Shown here one piece after another: positions 8,258-17,284 of a stretch of DNA of 40,179 bases. Position 1 is the first letter of the stretch, and each line of letters begins with the position of its first letter. The notes beneath the pieces were generated by a model. The model made no database searches, was not told the origin of the DNA, and worked only from the letters and a program-made list of their open reading frames with translations. Both the position numbers and the translations under genes were made by a program. This DNA is from Edaphobacter sp. (GTDB lineage: Bacteria; Acidobacteriota; Terriglobia; Terriglobales; Acidobacteriaceae), in contig JAOAPF010000005.1 of assembly GCA_025462755.1 (NCBI GenBank), positions 1 through 40,179 of the forward strand, written 5' to 3'.

Positions 8258-9724
8258 TTACTGGCTCAGCACCCAGGTATCTTTACTGCCGCCACCCTGC
8301 GACGAATTCACCACCAGCGACCCACGGGTCAGGGCTACACGCGTCAGCCCACCTGGCACAATCGTCACCTTGTCGCCGTACAGTACATACGGCCGCAGAT
8401 CCACATGCCGCGGTTCCAGCTCGTCGCCGATCAGACATGGCGCCCGCGAAAACGAGATCGTCGGCTGCGCAATGTAGTTTCGCGGATCAGCCTCGATCTT
8501 GCGCGCAAACTCCTCCCGCTCCGCCTTTGTCGACTGCGGCCCGATCAGCATTCCATAGCCGCCGCTCTCTCCCACCGCCTTCACCACCAGTTTGTCGAGA
8601 TTCTCGAGAACATGCTGCCGTTCCTTCGGACGGGTCGGCAGATACGTTTCCACGTTCTTCAACACCGGCTCCTCCGTCAGGTAGTACTTGATGATGTCAG
8701 GCACATACGCATACAGAGCTTTGTCATCGGCCACGCCGGTGCCGAATGCGTTTGCCAGCGTGACATTTCCCCCGCGATAGGCATTGAACAGGCCCGCTAC
8801 ACCGAGGATCGAATCTCCACGAAACGCCAGCGGATCAATGAAGTCGTCATCCACGCGCCGGTAGATCACATCCACGCGCCGCAGCCCATTGGTCGTTCGC
8901 ATGTAGACGATGTTGTCGTGTGTCACCATATCGCGACCCTCGACAAGCTCGATCCCCATCTGCCGCGCGAGATAGGCGTGTTCGAAGTAAGCCGAGTTAA
9001 AGACTCCCGGCGAAAGCAGCACGATGTTCGGTTCCGGGCGGCCTTCGGGTGCGAGCGACCGCAGCGTGCCCAGAAGGAGTTGCGTGTACTGCTCGATTGG
9101 CCGCACATTGTAGGTGCGAAACAACTCCGGAAAGATCCGCTTCATCACCCTGCGGTTGGTCAACATGTAACTCACCCCGCTTGGCACGCGGAGATTGTCC
9201 TCCAGCACCACGAACTCGCCATTCTCCAGCCGGATCAGGTCTGTCCCGCAGACCGCGATGTAGACATTGCGCGGAACCTGCAATCCGGCCATCTGCCTGC
9301 GATAGTGTTTGCAGCTGTAGACCATCTCCCGCGGAACGATCCCGTCCTCAAGAATTAGCCCCTCGTTATAGATGTCCTTCAGGAAGAGATTCAGCGCGGT
9401 AATCCGCTGCGTCAGTCCTAGCTCCACGGTTGCCCATTCGGCCGCAGTGATGATGCGAGGCACTAAGTCGTACGGAAAGATCTTCTCCGTACCCTCCTCG
9501 CGCCCATAGACGGTGAAGGTAATGCCCTGGTTCAAGAAGCTGAGATCGGCTGCCTGCTTCCGCCGTTGCAGCTCCTCCACGGGCAGGGAAGTGAAGTGCT
9601 CCAGCAGCGGCTCGCAATGACGATGCAGATCGCCTGGGCCGGAAAACATCTCGTCGTAGGCATGGTCCAGCAGATAGTTTTTCAGTGCTGCGTGCTCGAA
9701 ATGGGAGGACTGGATTGGCAGCAT
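8258..9724 (-). CDS. Circularly permuted type 2 ATP-grasp protein
   Basis: A 488-residue protein of the circularly permuted ATP-grasp family, which is predicted to use ATP to activate a carboxylate and form an amide or peptide bond. Visible family signatures are YDEMFSGPG near the N-terminus, the [18 protein letters not shown] block, the [11 protein letters not shown] block and a glycine-rich nucleotide loop [14 protein letters not shown]. The C-terminus has [22 protein letters not shown] followed by [13 protein letters not shown]. No signal peptide is present. The ATG at 9724 is preferred because AAGG lies 6 nt upstream. A GTG at 9748 would add eight residues. It is the first gene of a three-gene minus-strand operon with alpha-E and transglutaminase. 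The substrate is unknown. Confidence 0.9.
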   Translation of the reverse strand: MLPIQSSHFEHAALKNYLLDHAYDEMFSGPGDLHRHCEPLLEHFTSLPVEELQRRKQAADLSFLNQGITFTVYGREEGTEKIFPYDLVPRIITAAEWATVELGLTQRITALNLFLKDIYNEGLILEDGIVPREMVYSCKHYRRQMAGLQVPRNVYIAVCGTDLIRLENGEFVVLEDNLRVPSGVSYMLTNRRVMKRIFPELFRTYNVRPIEQYTQLLLGTLRSLAPEGRPEPNIVLLSPGVFNSAYFEHAYLARQMGIELVEGRDMVTHDNIVYMRTTNGLRRVDVIYRRVDDDFIDPLAFRGDSILGVAGLFNAYRGGNVTLANAFGTGVADDKALYAYVPDIIKYYLTEEPVLKNVETYLPTRPKERQHVLENLDKLVVKAVGESGGYGMLIGPQSTKAEREEFARKIEADPRNYIAQPTISFSRAPCLIGDELEPRHVDLRPYVLYGDKVTIVPGGLTRVALTRGSLVVNSSQGGGSKDTWVLSQ

Positions 9725-9946
9725 TGGGAGCCTTGAGTATAGCGGCACAACCGAGGCTGTCCAAACGCATTTCGCGCCTCATCGTGCCGCCATATTGGTT
9801 TTCAACGTGTTACAGCCGCATTAACCGTATCTTCTTCTATTCCGCTCACTTCGTCAGCCAGCGCGGAGCTAACTAGGATAGACTAGAAGAGACGCGCACT
9901 TTTCCCAAAACACCACACCTAAGCGCATAGACAGGACAAAAAAGCA

Positions 9947-11782
9947 GTGAGCAACTCAACCGCAGTCGCCATTAAGCCCATCTTTAACATCGCCATCATC
10001 GCCCACGTCGATCATGGCAAGACCACCCTCGTCGACGCCATGCTGCGCCAGAGCGGCACCTTCCGCTCCAACGAGGCCGTCGTCGAGCTCGTTATGGATT
10101 CCAACGATCTTGAAAAAGAGCGCGGCATCACGATTCTTGCGAAGAACACCGCCCTCTACTATCACGACAACAAGATCAACATCGTTGACACTCCGGGCCA
10201 CGCCGACTTCGGCGGCGAAGTTGAGCGCGCTCTGAAGATGGTCGACGGTGTAGTTCTCCTCGTCGACGCCTCGGAAGGCCCTCTGCCCCAGACGCGCTAC
10301 GTCCTCTCCAAGGCCCTCGAAGCAGGCCTTACCCCGATGGTCGTGATCAACAAGATCGACCGCCCCGACGCGCGTCCGCAGGAGGTGCTGAACGAGGTGT
10401 ATGACCTCTTCATCGACCTTGACGCCGACGAGTCCGTCCTCGACTTCCCAGTCCTCTACACCAACGGCAAACTCGGCACCGCAACCACTGACCCCGCGAT
10501 CCCGGGCACTGATCTCCAGCCCCTCTTCGAGCAGATCATCACCACAATTCCCGTCGCCAAAGGCGAGCCCGAGGGCGCCGTCCAGATCCTCGTCACTAAT
10601 CTCGACTACTCTGATTACCTTGGGCGTCTTGCGATTGGCCGCGTCTTCAATGGCACCATGCGCACTGGCCAGGAGTACTCGGTCGCCAAGCTCGACGGCA
10701 CCTTCACCAAGCACAAGATCACCAAGCTCTTCAGCTTCTCGGGTCTCAAGCGCACCGACATCGAAGAGACCCAGGTCGGCGACATCGTCGCCATCGCCGG
10801 CATTCCCGGCATCACCATCGGCGAGAGCTTCTGCGACGTTGAGAATCCGCAGCCGCTTCCTCCGATCACCATCGATGAGCCGACGATCGCCATCCAGTTC
10901 AACGTCAACAACGGCCCCTTTGCCGGTCGCGAAGGCAAGTTCGTCACCTCGCGCAATCTGCGCGACCGTCTCGACAAAGAACTCCTGACCAACGTCTCGC
11001 TCAAGATGCAGGACACAGGCTCGCCCGATTCGTTCAAGGTGCTGGGTCGCGGCGAACTGCAGCTTGGCATCCTCATCGAGATGATGCGCCGCGAGGGCTT
11101 CGAGATGATGGTCAGCCGTCCCGAGATCGTCACAAAGAAGATCGGCGATCAGGTGATGGAGCCGGTCGAGCATCTCTCCATCGACGTCCCGGAGAACTTC
11201 GTCGGCACCGTCATCGAGCGCCTTGGACCGAGAAAAGGCGAGATGACGAAGATGGTGAATCACGGCTCTGGCCGCGTGCGGATGGAGTTCCGCATCCCCA
11301 GCCGCGGGCTGATCGGCCTCCGCTCTGAAATGCTGACCGAAACACGCGGCACCATCATCATGAACTCCATCCTCGATGGCTACATCGACTACCAGGGCGA
11401 GATTCCGCAGCGCGCCTCCGGTGCTCTTATCTCTGACCGCCAGGGCACCACGACTGCCTACGCGCTCGAAGGCCTGCAGGACCGCGGCATCCTCTTCGTC
11501 GCCGACGGCGTTGAGGTCTACGAGGGCATGGTTGTCGGCGAACACAGCCGTGACAACGACCTCGACGTCAACTGCGTACGCGAGAAGAAGCTCTCGAACA
11601 TGCGCGCGTCCGGTTCCGACGATGCTGTCCGCCTGGTGCCCTACAAGCAGCTCACGCTCGAGCAGTGCATCGAGTTCATCGCGGATGACGAACTTGTCGA
11701 GGTGACCCCGAAGTCGCTCCGCATGCGTAAGAAGGTGCTGCAGGCCAACCGTCGCCCCCGGAAGGGCTCGGGGAACGAATAA
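9947..11782 (+). CDS. typA: Translational GTPase TypA/BipA
   Basis: A 611-residue ribosome-binding GTPase of normal family length. The GTPase domain shows G1 [10 protein letters not shown], the switch region ERGITI, G3 [14 protein letters not shown] and G4 NKID. Elongation-factor-like domains II/III and the TypA-specific C-terminal domain follow, including [18 protein letters not shown] and the [15 protein letters not shown] region. It acts on the 50S subunit and is important in ribosome assembly and cold or stress adaptation (family knowledge). Translation starts at GTG 9947 with AGGA 10 nt upstream. It is divergent from the ATP-grasp operon across about 220 bp in which no clear promoter could be pinned down. 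Confidence 0.97.
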   Translation: MSNSTAVAIKPIFNIAIIAHVDHGKTTLVDAMLRQSGTFRSNEAVVELVMDSNDLEKERGITILAKNTALYYHDNKINIVDTPGHADFGGEVERALKMVDGVVLLVDASEGPLPQTRYVLSKALEAGLTPMVVINKIDRPDARPQEVLNEVYDLFIDLDADESVLDFPVLYTNGKLGTATTDPAIPGTDLQPLFEQIITTIPVAKGEPEGAVQILVTNLDYSDYLGRLAIGRVFNGTMRTGQEYSVAKLDGTFTKHKITKLFSFSGLKRTDIEETQVGDIVAIAGIPGITIGESFCDVENPQPLPPITIDEPTIAIQFNVNNGPFAGREGKFVTSRNLRDRLDKELLTNVSLKMQDTGSPDSFKVLGRGELQLGILIEMMRREGFEMMVSRPEIVTKKIGDQVMEPVEHLSIDVPENFVGTVIERLGPRKGEMTKMVNHGSGRVRMEFRIPSRGLIGLRSEMLTETRGTIIMNSILDGYIDYQGEIPQRASGALISDRQGTTTAYALEGLQDRGILFVADGVEVYEGMVVGEHSRDNDLDVNCVREKKLSNMRASGSDDAVRLVPYKQLTLEQCIEFIADDELVEVTPKSLRMRKKVLQANRRPRKGSGNE

Positions 11783-11841
11783 GCACGAGACTGGCAGTGG
11801 TCCCCCCCATTGCCCGCGATAAATCCCTTAGTTTCAGTGAC

Positions 11842-12044
11842 TTGCAGAGGGTAGACGCCTGCAAAATAATCAAAACAAAGGAGTTATCGCTTAATTAGCC
11901 AGAATCAATAACTTAGCCCCGGCCTGTGCCGGGGCCTTCGTTTCTTCCCCACTGTTTTAAGTATACCGAACTGAGTGGAACTAACATGCCAACTCAATCT
12001 TGTTTCGTTTGAGTGATTTAGGTCGTTTTGGGACTTGACATGCG
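11842..12044 (-). repeat. 203-bp dispersed intergenic element, copy B (inverted)
   Basis: The reverse complement of this stretch matches 5941-6143 over exactly the same length, with no net insertion or deletion. Conserved blocks, read on the minus strand, are CGCATGTCAAG, AAACGACCTAA, the TGGCAT/TTAGTT/CACTCA cluster, TATACT, the GC hairpin ending GGGGCTAA, ATTTTGC and TGCAA. The regions between blocks have diverged heavily. It lies downstream of typA. The rest of the roughly 680-bp gap before the kinase gene (12045-12464) contains a run of nine T residues and GC-rich imperfect hairpin sequence (about 12137-12165), but no convincing gene. Confidence 0.85.
11916..11945 (+). terminator. Probable typA terminator formed by the repeat hairpin
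   Basis: A perfect 8-bp stem (GCCCCGGC 11916-11923, GCCGGGGC 11928-11935) with a CTGT loop is followed on the plus strand by a T-rich stretch (TTCGTTTCTT). It lies about 130 bp after the typA stop and is part of repeat copy B. It may therefore terminate typA in this orientation as a by-product of the element. Confidence 0.55.
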
Positions 12045-12464
12045 ATTTTTGGCCTGTTTTTGAACAAATTTTTTTTGGGGCAAAGACCGACGGCGCAAGT
12101 AAGGCCAATACAAAGACCGCGACAGTGGCAAGAGTTTGGGCGCTTCGCCCTTCGGGCTTCGCTCCGGTCTCTGCAAAAACGCTAACCGTTTTGCGAAGGT
12201 TGTTGCGGCGCGTCGGCGTTCGCTGAGCGTTATGGCGATTTGGCAAGAACTGAGAATGAGCGCTAACTTCCGAATGGCCGACAAACCGGCCCAAATCTAA
12301 CCTTTGATTACCAGAGGCTGGGCCGCCCGCTTCTAAAGCGCCCGCAACTGAGATATGGGGCTCGAATTTCAAGGGTGGCGTACACTTGGAGGGCTCACAC
12401 CGCGAGCAGAAAGATCACGCCAGATTGTTCCGACGCACGACGGTCCCGGAGGGATCGGTGTCGA

Positions 12465-15400
12465 ATGCCCTCTTCCCAAGTACAAAAACCGCCTCCCAAA
12501 AGTACATCACTGGAGATTCCAGTCGTGGCGATCGGCGCATCGGCAGGTGGTCTGGAAGCTCTTACGGCGATTCTCCGTGCTCTTCCCACTGATATCGCCA
12601 TGGCATTCATGCTGATTCAGCATCTTGACCCTAAACGCCATAGTATTTTGCCAGAGCTGCTCTCGAAGGCGACCAGGATTCCTGTGCTGGAAGCCATCGA
12701 TGCAATGAAAATCGAGTCGAATCGTGTCTATGTGATGCCGAGCAACGTGGATATCTCCATCCTGGATGGCCACTTTGGGCTGACACAGCGAGTTGCAGAC
12801 CACAAGCAGCATTTGCCCATCAATATCTTTATGCGCTCTCTAGCGGATGTTCGCAAAAGCCAAGCCATCGGCGTCATTCTCTCAGGCACCGCCTCGGACG
12901 GCACCGCAGGCGTTGAAGCGATTCGCGCCGAAGGAGGGGTGACCTTCGCGCAGGATCCTGAGACAGCGAAGTTCGATGGCATGCCTCGGAGCGCGATTGA
13001 ATCCGGCTGCATCGATCATGTTCTATCTCCCGAGAAGATTGCGGCTGAATTGGTCTGGATGAGCACTCATCCTAACCAACGGCGAAAACTGGCAGACTCC
13101 AGCGAGGAGCCAAAGGACGATGACCACGTTTTCGATTCGATTTTAGGGTTGGTTAGCACCTCGCAAGGCGCCGACTTTACCAAATACAAACCCAACACCA
13201 TTCATCGGCGCACGCAGCACCGTATGGCCGCTCTCAGGATCTTTTCCCTCGCTGCCTATCTCACTTATCTCGGAGAGCATCCGGAAGAGGTGGCAACGCT
13301 CTCTAATCACGTCCTGATTCCGGTAACAGAGTTCTTTCGCAATCCAGAGGTCTTTGAGGATCTCGCAAGTACGATTTACTCGGCGATTGTTGGAGAAAGG
13401 GCAGATGGAACGCTCCGTATATGGGTGGTCGCTTGCTCCAGTGGCGAAGAGGTGTATTCGCTGGCGATGACCTTGCTGGAATTTCTGGGTGCAAGAGCAG
13501 ATGGTATCCGCATTCAGATCTTTGGCACGGACATTAATGAGAGGGTGATTGCGAAAGCCCGCTCCGGCACCTACCCCGACAGTGCCATGAAGAATGTCTC
13601 AGCGGACCGCATTGCAAGGTTTTTTACAAAAGTGGCAAGTGGATACAGGGTCAACAAAGCGATCCGCGATCTATGCGTCTTTGCGCGTCAGGATGTCACC
13701 AAGGACCCGCCATTTTCAAGTCTGGATCTTATCTCCTGCCGGAATTTCCTGATCTATGTTCAACCGGAGCTGCAGGAAAGAATCATCTCGACCTTCCACT
13801 ACGCTTTGAATTCATCCGGTTTTCTGCTGCTGGGAAACGCCGAGAGCGCAGCCTCTTATCCGCAGATGTTCACGCCGCTTAATAAGAAAAGCAAGATCTA
13901 TTCCAAAAAGGTTGGCAATCACCTTCAACAGCATATGTTCAAGACAAGCAGGACTTCCATTAAAGCGACTGCATTGCCCGTAGCGAAAGTGCAACCCATC
14001 AGCCGCGCCAGCCAGAATGAAGCGGAGTTGCAGCAGATCGCAGATCGAATCGTATTGAAGGAGTGCGCCCCAGCAGGTGTGATCGTCAACGATACCCTCG
14101 AAATCCTTCAGTTTCGCGGGCGAACCAGTCCCTATCTGGAGCCTGCGTCCGGACGTGCGAATCTCAACATCCTGAATATGGTCCGCGAAGAGCTGGCCAT
14201 CGCCTTGCGTACCGGCATGGCCTTGGCCAGAAAAAAGGCTGTTCCAGTCAAGAAGAACGTCACTTTTGAACACAACAAAAAAAAGCGTGCAGTGCATTTG
14301 TCCGTGATTCCCATGGACGAACCAGCTTCCGGAATGGGGCGGTGTTATCTCATCCTCTTTGAGGACGTAGCCCTTCCGATCGAGCCGCATGATAAAACGG
14401 GTTCGCGGCTGCCTTTGAAGGCAACCGCTCTTGCCCGGAGGGCACTCCTTGAGCAGAAGCATGAATTGCAAGCCGCACGCGCTCTGCTCAAGGAACACCT
14501 GGGAGCACAGGAAGCGCTCCGCGAAGATTATCAGTCTGCAAACGAAGAAATGCTCTCCGCGAACGAAGAGCTACAAAGCACGAATGAAGAGCTGGAAACC
14601 TCGAAAGAGGAACTGCAAGCTACGAATGAAGAACTGAACACGGTCAACGATGAGTTGAACAGCAACAATTCCACCCTTCACCTTCTTGGCAATGACCTGA
14701 AGAATCTGCTCGAAAGCACCGTAATTCCTATCGTGATGGTGGATACGGGCCTGTGTATACGCCGCATGACTCCTACGGCGGAGACAGTCTTCAAAGTGCT
14801 TCCCTCGGATATCGGACGGCCCATTACCGATATCAGGCCGGACCTCGACGTTGATTTGAAACCATTGCTTACAACCGTTCTTCGGGATGCTGTGAACCTC
14901 GAACGAGAGGTGCAGGATCAGCATAGCCATTGGTATCGGCTGCAGATAAAACCCTACAAAACGCTTGATAACCGCATCGATGGCGCGGTTCTGGTCCTAA
15001 TGGACATCGATGTTATCAAGAAGCGTAATCGGGAGCTGGTTCTTGCGGGCGAGTTTACCAAGTCCATCATCGAAACCATGCCGGAACCTGTGCTTGTATT
15101 GAGCGCAGACTTGCATATCCTGATGGCGAATCATGCTTTCTACCAGGCCTTCGAAGTTAAGCCGGAGGCAACACTGAACCAGTTTGTGTATAGCCTCGGA
15201 GATGGACAGTGGAATAAGCCCGACTTACGAACTCTGCTGGAAGAGGTCCTGCCGCACGACAGAAACTTCTTAAACCATGAAGTCATATACGATTTTCCTG
15301 GCATCGGCTGGAAGTCTTTCATGCTCAGTGGGCGTTACATGGTGCAGGAGCCGGATACGGCTCCCCTGATTCTCTTGTCACTCACTGATATGACCAAACG

Positions 15401-16121
15401 CAAGAAGATCGAAGCTGCGCTCATTCAGGCGGAAAAGCTGGCCATTGCGAGCCGTCTGGCGGCGACCATCGCTCATGAGATCAATAATCCGCTGGAGGCG
15501 ATTACCAACCTTCTTTATCTCGCCTCGAAAGGCGATGACGCAGCAGCCGCAAAATTATATGCAGCCCAGGCGCTCGAAGAGGTAGGCCGCGTGTCCCACA
15601 TCACACAGCAGACACTTAAATTTTACCGACAATCCACGGCGCCATCGTCGGTGCAGGTCTCCGAGATATTGGATTCTCTGCTAGTGCTGTACCACGGAAG
15701 GCTCCTGGCCAATAACATCTCGGTCCATCGCCAATATAGAGAAGGACCGTCGGTCCTGTGCCTGGCAGGAGATCTTCGTCAGATCTTTGCGAACATCATC
15801 GGGAACGCGGTCGATGCAATGAAGTCGGGAGGCTCGCTGACCATGCGGGTAAGAACATCGTTCGATTGGCATAATCAAGAGCGACCCGGCATCCGTACTA
15901 CGATTGCAGACTCCGGTACTGGGATGGACGCCGAGACGCTCCGCAGACTTTATGAACCGTTCTTTACGACCAAAAACGAGACTGGCACGGGGCTCGGGAT
16001 GTGGGTGTCCGCTCAACTTGTTGAACGGCTGCAAGGCGATCTGCGGGTATCGAGCACGATGCGCTCTGGCATGAGTGGGACGACCTTCTCCCTATTTTTA
16101 CCCCTTGAGCTGTCGAAATAG
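12465..16121 (+). CDS. CheB/CheR/PAS hybrid sensor histidine kinase
   Basis: A 1218-residue multidomain signalling protein. The CheB methylesterase domain (about 15-205) keeps the Ser26 (GASAGG), His53 (QHLDP) and Asp145 (GTASDG) triad. The CheR methyltransferase domain (about 245-465) contains RRTQHRMAAL and SCRNFLIY. A heptad-rich coiled coil (about 683-742, repeated NEELxxxNEEL units) leads to two PAS-like segments (about 743-985). A histidine kinase follows, with phospho-acceptor His1004 (AATIAHEINNPL) and an ATPase domain (DSGTGM, TGTGLGM) at the end. No receiver domain and no chemotaxis genes are adjacent. The ATG at 12465 follows GGAGGG by 11 nt. An in-frame GTG at 12375 would add 30 unlikely residues. 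Codon use is visibly less GC-rich than in neighbours, which hints at separate acquisition. Confidence 0.93.
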   Translation: MPSSQVQKPPPKSTSLEIPVVAIGASAGGLEALTAILRALPTDIAMAFMLIQHLDPKRHSILPELLSKATRIPVLEAIDAMKIESNRVYVMPSNVDISILDGHFGLTQRVADHKQHLPINIFMRSLADVRKSQAIGVILSGTASDGTAGVEAIRAEGGVTFAQDPETAKFDGMPRSAIESGCIDHVLSPEKIAAELVWMSTHPNQRRKLADSSEEPKDDDHVFDSILGLVSTSQGADFTKYKPNTIHRRTQHRMAALRIFSLAAYLTYLGEHPEEVATLSNHVLIPVTEFFRNPEVFEDLASTIYSAIVGERADGTLRIWVVACSSGEEVYSLAMTLLEFLGARADGIRIQIFGTDINERVIAKARSGTYPDSAMKNVSADRIARFFTKVASGYRVNKAIRDLCVFARQDVTKDPPFSSLDLISCRNFLIYVQPELQERIISTFHYALNSSGFLLLGNAESAASYPQMFTPLNKKSKIYSKKVGNHLQQHMFKTSRTSIKATALPVAKVQPISRASQNEAELQQIADRIVLKECAPAGVIVNDTLEILQFRGRTSPYLEPASGRANLNILNMVREELAIALRTGMALARKKAVPVKKNVTFEHNKKKRAVHLSVIPMDEPASGMGRCYLILFEDVALPIEPHDKTGSRLPLKATALARRALLEQKHELQAARALLKEHLGAQEALREDYQSANEEMLSANEELQSTNEELETSKEELQATNEELNTVNDELNSNNSTLHLLGNDLKNLLESTVIPIVMVDTGLCIRRMTPTAETVFKVLPSDIGRPITDIRPDLDVDLKPLLTTVLRDAVNLEREVQDQHSHWYRLQIKPYKTLDNRIDGAVLVLMDIDVIKKRNRELVLAGEFTKSIIETMPEPVLVLSADLHILMANHAFYQAFEVKPEATLNQFVYSLGDGQWNKPDLRTLLEEVLPHDRNFLNHEVIYDFPGIGWKSFMLSGRYMVQEPDTAPLILLSLTDMTKRKKIEAALIQAEKLAIASRLAATIAHEINNPLEAITNLLYLASKGDDAAAAKLYAAQALEEVGRVSHITQQTLKFYRQSTAPSSVQVSEILDSLLVLYHGRLLANNISVHRQYREGPSVLCLAGDLRQIFANIIGNAVDAMKSGGSLTMRVRTSFDWHNQERPGIRTTIADSGTGMDAETLRRLYEPFFTTKNETGTGLGMWVSAQLVERLQGDLRVSSTMRSGMSGTTFSLFLPLELSK

Positions 16122-16470
16122 AGGAGCCGTAGGCGAGTAACCTCGGAACGGAAGATTTAGGAAGAAAGGCTCCGAACCAATCACTGGACTACTCTTGGAT
16201 CACGGGCAATTCGGAACTTATCTCAGATGGCGAGACACGGATTGTCACAACGCTTTATGGTTATGCGCGCATGGTATCCCAATTGCGTTCGTCGCGATCG
16301 GCGTTCCATGCGGGTCGATGCAAAAGAGAAATGTTCCTTCTGGACACCCTGAGGGAAGAAGCTACTTACGAATCCGGAGAGAATCTTGCGATGAGCCTGC
16401 AAACGGGCGGCCACCCGATTGGGGTAGCCGCCGGTTTGCGGATGGGACACGCGGCTTTCTTTTTTCGGGG
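16122..16470. other. Intergenic region between the kinase and sodA genes (convergent)
   Basis: About 350 bp with no supportable gene. Open frames on both strands are short or run into the sodA gene antisense. A GGAGCC (16123-16128) / GGCTCC inverted repeat with a spacer of about 40 nt follows the kinase stop. The strongest structure is the long hairpin at 16399-16439, listed separately. Confidence 0.5.
16399..16439. terminator. Long hairpin between convergent genes, possible bidirectional terminator
   Basis: The arms pair as GCAAAC/GTTTGC, then a 1x1 mismatch, then GGCGGC/GCCGCC, then a wobble pair and ACCC/GGGT around a small loop. This gives roughly 16-17 bp of stem. On the plus strand a T-rich stretch (TTTCTTTTTT) follows only after about 17 bases, and on the minus strand no T run follows. 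Its position 32 bp downstream of the sodA stop and after the kinase suggests transcription termination or mRNA 3-prime protection. Classical intrinsic terminator criteria are not fully met. Confidence 0.45.
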
Positions 16471-17088
16471 TTACTTGTAGCTTTTGGCGGCGGCGAAGCG
16501 CTTGTTGACCTCGTCCCAGTTGACGGTGTTCCACCAGGCGGCGAGGTAGTCGGGGCGGCGGTTCTGGTATTTGAGGTAGTAGGCGTGCTCCCAGACGTCA
16601 TTGCCCAGGATTGGGTAGCTGCCCTGCGAGATGGGATTGTCCTGATTTGCGGTAGTGACGATGGCGAGCTTGCCGGCTTTGAAGATGAGCCAGCCCCAGC
16701 CGGAGCCGAACTGCTTCGCCGTGGTCTCGTTGAACAGCTTCTTGAAGGATTCGAAGTCGCCGAAGTCGGCCTTGATCTGGGCCGCGATGTCGCCTGAGGG
16801 ATCGCCGCCGCCCTTGGGCCTCATGATCTGCCAGAACATGGTGTGGTTGACGTGGCCGCCGCCATTGTTCTGCACAACTTTGCGCACGTCTTCGGGAATC
16901 GCGTTGAGATCCTTGAGGAGCTCCTCGGGAGATTTGTTGCCGAGATCCGGGTGTTTTTCTACTGCGCCGTTGAGATTCGTGACGTAGGCCTGGTGATGCT
17001 TGTCGTGGTGAAGCTTCATCGTCGCTTCATCGATGTGGGGCTCAAGAGCCGCGTAATCGTAGGGCAAAGGGGGTAGTTCGTAGGCCAC
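16471..17088 (-). CDS. sodA: Superoxide dismutase, Mn/Fe family (Mn-type signature)
   Basis: A 205-residue enzyme that dismutates superoxide to oxygen and hydrogen peroxide in the cytoplasm, with no signal peptide. The metal ligands are His27, His82, Asp164 and His168 (DVWEHAYY). The signatures NNGGGHVNH and TANQD (Gln149) are those typical of the manganese form rather than the iron form, so a Mn-type assignment is favoured. Metal use is inference. Start is GTG 17088, supported by AGGAG placed about 7 nt upstream. The gene faces the kinase gene convergently and is divergent from the GH15 gene, sharing a roughly 200-bp upstream region. Confidence 0.96.
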   Translation of the reverse strand: MAYELPPLPYDYAALEPHIDEATMKLHHDKHHQAYVTNLNGAVEKHPDLGNKSPEELLKDLNAIPEDVRKVVQNNGGGHVNHTMFWQIMRPKGGGDPSGDIAAQIKADFGDFESFKKLFNETTAKQFGSGWGWLIFKAGKLAIVTTANQDNPISQGSYPILGNDVWEHAYYLKYQNRRPDYLAAWWNTVNWDEVNKRFAAAKSYK

Positions 17089-17284
17089 GGTAGTTCTCCT
17101 GTCGTTGCTTGTTTGTGTCAGCTAGTAGCGCGCTGACCACTGGTCTTGGTGTTTGTTTCGATGCGGAGCCGGGTTAACGCGATGCATTTGAAGAGACAGC
17201 GCAACCTCGAAAATCATAACGCAGATGAGCATTCATCGTTCATTTACCGCGCAAATGTAACCAATCCCAAAAATCTGCGCTCTA

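Noticed and set aside
9956-11545. A 529-codon antisense frame over typA
   Set aside because: It is the mirror of the typA codons (Asp/Glu/Val/Leu-rich), with no family resemblance. typA itself is unambiguous.
11905-12372. A 155-codon minus-strand frame downstream of typA
   Set aside because: It spans the dispersed element. Its similarity to a 66-codon frame at 5880-6080 reflects the shared DNA repeat, and differences between copies fall on all codon positions, so coding is not supported.
12375-12464. N-terminal extension of the CheB/CheR kinase from GTG 12375
   Set aside because: The extra 30 residues are not CheB-like, and a GGAGGG ribosome-binding site sits properly before ATG 12465.
16195-16797. 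A 200-codon plus-strand frame overlapping sodA antisense
   Set aside because: Most of it is the reverse of the well-supported sodA gene, and the leading part shows no domain.
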